Under the pieces are notes generated by a model, which saw only the letters and a list, made by a program, of their open reading frames with translations, was not told where the DNA came from and searched no databases. A stretch of 12,866 nt of DNA, from positions 32,090,698-32,103,563 of the forward strand of contig CAIIXF020000007.1 of NCBI GenBank assembly GCA_903813345.2, read 5' to 3'. How positions within the stretch are numbered: position 1 is the stretch's first letter; each line of letters opens with the position of its first letter. Positions 7,270-12,866 of the stretch are shown here, one piece after another. The stretch comes from Owenia fusiformis. Lineage: Eukaryota > Annelida > Polychaeta > Sabellida > Oweniidae. The position numbers and the translations under genes are program-made.

Positions 7270-8919
7270 CTAATGAATACAGGCACACAGTGATGTGCAT
7301 ACTAGAGCAGCCTTCAAGCTGGTACATCTTGATGGGAAACCCTGCTTCTGACAACCACACTTAACCAATGGTTGACTAGCATAAGCCATCTGATTTAAGG
7401 TAGTCCTGTATGGCTTCTAAGTTGTCTCTTTATCATGGCTCTGTTCTCCAGCCCTAGTTCTTTGGAGATAAAATGATACCTGGGAAATGATAGGACTTGG
7501 TTTGTTAAGCTGACCCCAGATATGTACACATTTGTACAATACTCCCTTGCAGTGTTGCATTAAGGCGTCAGCTGTTGGAGGAATGTGTTCAATAATGAAG
7601 CAGTCTTCTTTAAAATTAAAAAATGTATTCTTCCTTGCAGTGTTGATTAATTGAGGTGTCATTGCTGAATTTATCATACAGCAACATAACATTAACAGTT
7701 TAAAGCATCATCTATTAGACTGAGGAGTGCATTCATCAGTTGTGAAAATGAGTTCCATCTGTCCCATGCTATAATTCTGCCCCTGCTTCCATGGGCTCCA
7801 GGTGTGGTATCACAACTTGTCAATGAGTGGAATAATGGCAGACATAGACTTTTTGAGGCCCGATGGAATTCGCCATTTCATGTGCTGCCAATACCTGAAC
7901 TTTCTCCCCTTGTCAAATCTAACTCATATTTGTTCACTCAGAACAAATGTGTTGATTGCGTGCAAGGTTACTTGTCTTTGGTGGATTGTTTTTGTGGATT
8001 AACACATGACATCCTGACCAAAGGTTTGGAGAAGTCTTTTTCGTTCAGGAATAATTATATTGCTCACATTTGTAGTAAGGATTTGAAACAGTTATCTCTT
8101 GTTTTACTCCAAGCACAAACAATCTTGCCAGTTTCTAGGTAGGGAATTTTCAGGATAAATATGCCTCCTTTTACTGTTTCCTCTCTTATTTCTTATACCA
8201 AACTCTAAACTGTTACATGTAGTTTTATAACTGTCCAAAACAATATCTAGATGGTATGATTTCCTTCATGTCATGTACCTTGTTGTTTTAATCACTGTTT
8301 AGTTTCCCTTAATGAATTCACCAAGCACTGATTGGTGTGTTGCGTTAAATTGGTTCATGTCACTGATATGAACTGGTAGCGATCTTAACTAGTTGGTGTG
8401 ATTGAGTATTAAAAAAGACATGGCAACAACTCAGAAAGAGTATCTTTGTTTAGGCTGAAGTTGCCCTTAAAAGTTTAAGATCCATTACCATCCACCAGAA
8501 CTTAAATTGGGAAGAGCCATTCAGCCGGGACTGTTTTTTCACCCAGTCAACCAACTCAAACTGAGGTTATTCATCATGATCACAACACAAAAAAATGTGT
8601 CTCACAGGCTTTTTTGTCAAGAATATAAAGACTACAGGTAGTAATATGATGTGGTCTGCAAGTTAGTGCGAGATGGTTAACTTTGATAAAGGAATCAGCT
8701 GTATCAGATGTGGCTATGGCAGCTTGAGAGAGGGAGATTGTCCATCCAGGGTTCTCTCATAGATTGCCCAAGATGTGAAATGCTCCCATCTCAGTGTGCA
8801 TTCCATCAAGTACCCTTATCAGCTTCGTTTTTTCTCTTATCTCCTCTGGGCATTGTCCACTATTACAGTGCAAAGAGGGGCTGTTTGGCACCAAGTACAG
8901 GGGTTTGGTCTGGGTTGAT
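7270..8919 (-). pseudogene. Decayed multi-copy marine-invertebrate gene with CXC-like tail
   Basis: Minus-strand fragments fall in one order and match a family that I recall from many uncharacterised marine-invertebrate predictions. They are DQTPVLGAKQPLFAL (8910-8866), GMHTEMGAFHILGNL then a stop (~8804-8757), GWTISLSQAAIATSDTADSF, CSLYILDKKA, SQFKFWWMVMDL, LPVHISDMNQFNATHQSV (8379-8326), NSLEFGIRNKRGNSKRRH (from 8214), NWQDCLCLE (8133), LLQTFGQDV, AWDRWNSFSQLMNALLSL (7769-7716), VMLLYDKFSNDTSINQ (7690-7643), HIPPTADALMQHCKGVLY (7587-7534), and a Cys-rich end with KCGC and LVCTSLCAC (7369-7276) before TAG. Many stops and frameshifts break it. The long middle region of the family is missing between about 8285 and 8214, and the N-terminal part is absent. 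Molecular function is unknown to me; mobile-element linkage is inferred from the flanking inverted repeats. Confidence 0.75.
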
Positions 8920-9187
8920 ATAATTTATTGACTTTATACACATCAACATGAGAGACAATGGATATTAGACTAGAAACTGACTTTAATATAGCTAAAATGA
9001 AGAAAATTGTAATACAGTTCTGTTATACTTTAAAGTGCAGAAACACTCAGAAAATCAAGATGGGCGACATGCCTCAATACATATACACATAAACCTTATC
9101 CCCACTTACATACCCCCTCCCCTTCATATAACTCTCATTTCTACTTTCTACAACTTACATGTTGTTGAATCTAGAAACACTAACATG

Positions 9188-10315
9188 TTTATTCCAGATA
9201 ACAGTCACTTAAGAATTAGCAAATTGGGTCAGCATGAATAAAATAATAATTATCAATTTATGTTTCAGAGCAGTTTAATGCATATACCTATAGGTGGGGC
9301 TGCACAACACTCTTCTTTATTGGTTATAATGAAATATTTTGACAGATAAATGTTGAATTTTATCACTAAGCATTGATAAAATATAAACTTGTCAAATTTT
9401 ATGGAAAAGAAGAAGTGAATAAGGGAATTGTTTATTATTTTGACGTTAATTTTGGTATAATTCTATCAAAAGGTGGCGCTATAAAAGCAATTTCTTATGT
9501 TTATACTTAATAAAAAACTGTTTGGTGGGAATATTGTTAAATAATATCTAAAGACACTAATTTATCACATTTTATTGAAATAAAGGCAGAAAAAAAATTA
9601 TCAAAAAAATATTCTTATTTCACGATTATTTTGGCAGCCATCTTGAATTTTCACCACGAAGAAGTGAGAGTCGCGTTTGGCAATGCGGATCAAAATCTTT
9701 AAAATATCCATATTAGTCTCTGTGCCGAAAATCTAACATTTTCATTACAGATTACAGTCACTTAAGAATAAGCAAATCGGGTCAGCATGAATAAAATAAT
9801 AATCATTAATTTATGTTTCAGAGAGGTTCAATGCATATACCTATAGGTGGGGCTGCAAAACACTCTTCTTTAGTGGTTATAATGAAATATTTTGACGGCT
9901 ATATGTTGAATATTATTAGTAAGCATTGATAAAATATTAACTTGTCAAATTTTATTGAAAAGAAATAGTGAATAAGGGAAATGTTTGTTATTTTGACGTC
10001 AATTTTGGTATAATTTTATCAAAAGATGGCGCTATTAAAGCAATTTCTTATGTTTATACTAAATAAAAAATTTATTTGGTAGGAATATTATTTAATAATA
10101 CCTGAAGACACTAATTTATCACATTTTATTGAAATAAAGGCAGTAAAAAAAATAAATAAAAAAATATACATATTTGACGATAATTTTGGCGGCCATCTTG
10201 AATTTTCACCAGGAAGGAGTGCGATTCGCGCTTGGCAATGCGGATCAAAATTTTTAGAATGTCCATATTAGTCTGTGTGCAAAAAATCTAAGAATATATA
10301 TGATCGTGAACTATC
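9188..10315 (+). repeat. Tandemly duplicated right arm, period about 553 bp
   Basis: Two direct copies run 9188-~9740 and ~9741-10315 (anchor ACAGTCACTT at 9201 and 9754). Shared landmarks are GGTCAGCATGAATAAAATAATAAT, CCTATAGGTGGGGCTGCA, GGCGCTAT-AAAGCAATTTC, GCCATCTTGAATTTTCACCA and GCAATGCGGATCAAAAT. Copy 1 lacks the terminal ATATATGATCGTGAACTATC, so only copy 2 carries a complete TIR end. The copies differ by scattered substitutions, so the duplication is not new. The small frames inside have no coding signal. Confidence 0.9.
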
Positions 10316-10324
10316 ACCATGTTA

Positions 10325-10790
10325 GAAACCCATTAGTAATTTGACTATTGGAGTTAAACAAGATAATATAGTTCAACTAAAATTATTCAATAAGAAGTAG
10401 GTTGGGTTGTCAGTGTTTAGAACAGGTTTGAACTCTTCGAGTTGTGGCAATGATTAACATTAGTTAATGCGCAGTTAATGGATTCAATCATACATGTACA
10501 GGGAACAAGTTTGGATTCATTAGGGATCAAGAATCAATTTGCTCTACCAAATGACTATTCAACCTGACTGATCACCCAAAGAACCTGGAGCCAAACCGAT
10601 CCTGTAAAGAACTCCCACATAGTCCATGTATAATACAGCCTTCTAGAGGCTGATCACCACCTGAATACTGGATTGACTTTTTAATTTGCTACAAGTGTGA
10701 AAATGAAACTAAGCTGGATGAGGGAGGTAAGAGGGGTAATTAAAAACATCAATGTTTCACAAAAAATCTACATGGAAACATGAACTGTAT
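10325..10790. other. Intron stretch, nothing identified
   Basis: Host intron sequence between the TIR element and the donor of the 10795-10940 exon. No frame, repeat or RNA gene is supported. Confidence 0.5.
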
Positions 10791-10794
10791 ATAC

Positions 10795-10940
10795 CTTTCT
10801 GGGTCTCCAAATCGTGTATTGTGATGTGTTTCATCTGGAACAGGCTCAAAGAAATCACCAGTCTTAATGTGCATGTGAACCTTTTCTTTGCTTTTAGAAA
10901 GGATGTAGCCATTGCCAACAGAAACTGGTCGCATGGGACT
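10795..10940 (-). CDS. FLACC1: FLACC1-like protein, exon b
   Basis: This is an internal exon of 146 nt, with acceptor CTTTTTTCAG ending at 10941 and donor GTATATACAG starting at 10794. It opens in phase 0 with SPMRPVSVGNGYILS and ends RFGDPE plus two bases (AG) of a split codon. The next exon, 873-966, supplies the missing G. VSVGNGYILSKSKEKV and TGDFFEPVPDE resemble, in spacing, the NVSPGYQLV...LGDEMFD segment that I recall just before the coiled coil in FLACC1; the similarity is modest. The ATG here is not taken as a start, because a microexon with proper borders joins in frame upstream. Confidence 0.75.
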
Positions 10941-11979
10941 CTGAAAAAAGATTGCATATTTGTATGTTAACAGTTGTAAAAAAACATTCAGTAGTAAATA
11001 CACATTAAGTATTACTTTTTGATTTTTGAATTCTGTCCTTTGTGTTTTTTCATAATACAGTACATGCACAGTACATGCATAAACTCAGACACATTAAAAC
11101 ATGAATGTGAATAAGGATATTCAAATGCTTTATTATTTCATTGATAGAATGATTTAAATTATTTAAATGACACCTCCAAATCACTTTATTACAGATTATA
11201 TGCTTTTTAATACAAAATTACATAATTCAAAATAGAAAAAAGTTGTTAGACTTTTCATTCACCTTTCCAACACTTAAGTTCTTAATACTCTCCAGACAAA
11301 AAATATGGTACAAAATGCAAATCTCAACAATCATAAAAATGCAAATGCTGGTGATAATAATATTTGTTAAATAGCATGCAATGAACGATAGAAATGCATT
11401 CCAAAAACATTGCTGAAAAACAATCAAAACACAATGTGCTTTTATTGCAATGTGAAAATCAAACACCAATGTCTGACACATAATATTTTCAAATTATTCC
11501 AATTTTATATGGCCTTGCATAAAGTCTCAGGTTCCACATCCTCATATATATTTTCTAAACAATTATTGGGGTGGTGTGTGCAGTATAATATGGAATGTGG
11601 AACATGTAAAAATATGAAATATAAAATATGGATTGTGTTGAAAACAAGGAATATGGAATATGGGGTCCAAAAATATGAAATATTTAACCATTGGCTTATA
11701 AGAGATGCCCATGGAATTACCACTCAGACCTCACCATCTTCACCATGTTTCACAGAAAAGCAATTGATAAGACAAAGAGAGTCAGGGGAGAGGTGCGGTT
11801 TTTAATTTTTTTGTTGGTTGGAGTGGGTGTGATCAAGGAAATCATCGCACCCTCCTGGCTTCGCCCATGAATATGAATGGTGGAATTACACATCTTCAAC
11901 TTCCAAGGTTGTATGAGGTTGTAAAACAAGATGGGTGTTACATTTGAAAAATGAGTGTTAAGCATTAAATGTGACCTAC
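10941..11979 (-). other. Intron, with degenerate ATATGGA repeat
   Basis: A 1039-bp intron from donor GTAGGT (11979) to acceptor TTTCAG (10941). Around 11585-11685 the plus strand carries a degenerate array of AATATGGA/AATATGAAAT words. At 11785-11872 a locally GC-richer patch has short inverted arms (GAGAGGTGCG and CGCACCCTCCT), possibly a fragment of a mobile repeat. No gene is supported. Confidence 0.55.
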
Positions 11980-12009
11980 CGTGCGGTCATATCCATCAGT
12001 GTCATACTG
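11980..12009 (-). CDS. FLACC1: FLACC1-like protein, microexon a
   Basis: A 30-nt exon reads QYDTDGYDRT and joins exon 10795-10940 in frame (ACG | AGT). The donor is GTAGGT at 11979. The acceptor is a tandem TAGCAG preceded by a pyrimidine-rich CTTCTATTGTCTTTCTATTATG, so the exon may start at 12009 or 12006, with or without one Gln. The evidence is border quality, frame and an open peptide; the short length limits certainty. The next upstream exon was not identified with confidence. Confidence 0.55.
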
Positions 12010-12866
12010 CTACATAATAGAAAGACAATAGAAGTTTAGTATAAGAGCCACACACAATACATGCAATACATAGATTAGTAAATATTTAAATAGAAATTAC
12101 ACACTTATTTGATAATGTACATCAAATTGGAATACAGGTATACATGAAAATACACCTTACATTGATGGGTCATAGATGTTTAAATCATGCAGATTCCCAT
12201 CATATCAATGAAATTGACTTATTTCTATTTAGAACATTTAAGTTGTTGAAACGAACTCTGTATATTTGGCATTACAAAGAGTCAAAGAATCTGCTATCAT
12301 GCATAAAGTATACGTAATAATTACAATTACATATTAGATTCACATCTAAAGCTATGATAAATTAACTATTTGGTTCTGATTCCCACAGCACTCTAATAAC
12401 ATAATATTCTACTTTTCAAAATTAAATTGCACTGCATTGATCATTAACAAAAACATTCTGTTTATATTAATCTCAAATATTCCATGATTGCCAAACTCAC
12501 TAGAATTAATATCTACATCAGCATTTTATTTTTGCCGATGCAAATCAAAAATATTATAACAAGGCACATACAAAATGTCACTACCTGCCATTTGTTACAG
12601 ATACCAAACACCAACTAGCAACTGCCAAACACCATCCACAAAAAAAGTTGGAGACTAACAATATGTCGCCAATTGACATAAAAACTGCATTCATACATGT
12701 CTTTCTATTGCTCTCTTGGATTTTTTCTCAACTCTATTTCTAGAGTTAAGAAAAAAAGAAAAGGGTGTGATAAAGACTTTCCCTCATCAGAACCACATAA
12801 TTAACTTAGCCATGTCTAAGGATTTAGAGGCCAATTCTACAATTAAAATACAGTACAGCAATCTAT
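12010..12866. other. Upstream intron sequence, nothing certain
   Basis: AT-rich, with scattered short repeats (two CCAAACACCA words near 12603-12635; a 7-bp stem AACTCTA/TAGAGTT at 12730-12747). One weak exon candidate at 12697-12739 is discussed among rejected items. No other gene or RNA is seen. Confidence 0.4.

Larger units (their letters stand above)
6612..10324 (-). mobile_element. TIR-bounded DNA element with decayed internal gene
   Basis: Long inverted repeats at both ends enclose about 2.3 kb that includes a decayed minus-strand gene (7270-8919). The outer ends show TA next to ATGG-like sequence on both sides (TAATGG... and ...CCATGTTA), compatible with a TA target duplication, but no longer duplication is evident. 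The right arm is present twice in tandem. The element lies inside the host intron. It could be a non-autonomous derivative of a larger transposon, or separate MITE copies that happen to flank an older gene fragment. The outer TIR match, close to 94%, favours one unit. Confidence 0.6.
967..10794 (-). other. 9.8-kb host-gene intron with nested gene and mobile elements
   Basis: The intron is inferred from the phase-compatible donor (GTATAT at 10794) and acceptor (TTTCAG at 967). The joined codon is Arg and the joined protein reads ...RFGDPE-R-ESLIAQLQ. It contains an intact 1064-codon gene on the same strand, a small inverted-repeat element, a 3.7-kb TIR-bounded element and a relic exon. The alternative is that further exons of the host gene lie inside it; none with matching phase was seen. 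Confidence 0.6.

Noticed and set aside
7804-8142. 112-codon plus-strand frame
   Set aside because: It is antisense to in-order fragments of the decayed minus-strand gene, which explain the sequence better.
8708-8923. 71-codon plus-strand frame
   Set aside because: The minus strand here encodes the GMHTEM and GWTISLSQ fragments of the pseudogene; the plus frame is a shadow.
10752-10970. Plus-strand 72-codon and minus-strand 66-codon frames
   Set aside because: They are shadows of the spliced exon 10795-10940 in other frames.
11785-11890. GC-richer patch with a minus-frame peptide HGRSQEGAMISLITPTP
   Set aside because: It looks like a fragment of a dispersed repeat with weak 10-11-bp inverted arms, but boundaries and family cannot be supported.
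12589-12626. Possible short exon between a TTTGGCAG acceptor and a GTAGTG donor on the minus strand
   Set aside because: There is a poor pyrimidine context and no recognisable peptide, and it overlaps short CCAAACACCA repeats.
12697-12739. Possible further upstream exon on the minus strand (NRVEKKSKRAIERH), with strong acceptor TTTTTTTCTTAACTCTAG and donor GTATGA
   Set aside because: The phase would fit the microexon, but the donor is weak, the peptide is short and low-complexity, and nothing else supports it. It needs transcript evidence.

Overview
This is eukaryotic DNA: AT-rich, with spliced coding exons that have clear GT-AG borders, long introns and decayed mobile DNA. Frequent ACATGTA-type words and the repeat content fit a marine invertebrate (lophotrochozoan or non-vertebrate deuterostome), but the phylum cannot be settled from the sequence. 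All supported coding sequence is on the minus strand, so genes read from high to low coordinates.

Host gene. Four exons of one gene were found by joining reading frames across splice sites: a 30-nt microexon (11980-12009), then 10795-10940, 873-966 and 206-365. All three junctions keep frame, and the gene runs out of the window at both ends. The product has a short GY/GD-containing N-terminal part followed by a coiled coil. It resembles FLACC1 (ALS2CR12, flagellum-associated coiled-coil protein 1) as I remember that family.

Nested gene. The 9.8-kb intron 967-10794 holds an intact single-exon reading frame of 1064 codons (2012-5206) on the same strand as the host. I do not recognise it. It is low-complexity and probably disordered, with basic clusters, an acidic stretch, one aromatic-rich block and two internal duplications. 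Poly(A) signals follow its stop, and a possible 5' UTR splice acceptor precedes its start.

Mobile DNA in the same intron. A roughly 190-bp inverted-repeat element lies at 5897-6088. A larger structure at about 6612-10324 is bounded by inverted repeats about 94% identical over their outer 130 bp, with the right arm duplicated in tandem (period about 553 bp). Between the arms is a decayed minus-strand gene (7270-8919) of a large multi-copy family that I recall as uncharacterised in marine-invertebrate gene predictions, ending in a Cys-rich CXC-like tail. The enclosure of this gene type by terminal inverted repeats is the strongest candidate here for an undescribed mobile element.

Other structure. 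A dead duplicate of the 873-966 exon, with its splice acceptor still present, lies about 106 bp upstream of the live exon. A 3-unit array of perfect or near-perfect hairpins occupies 20-156. The rest (366-872, 1080-1870, 5300-5890, 6090-6610, 10325-10790, 10941-11979, 12010-12866) is intron sequence in which I see no further supported gene. No tRNA, rRNA or CRISPR array was seen.
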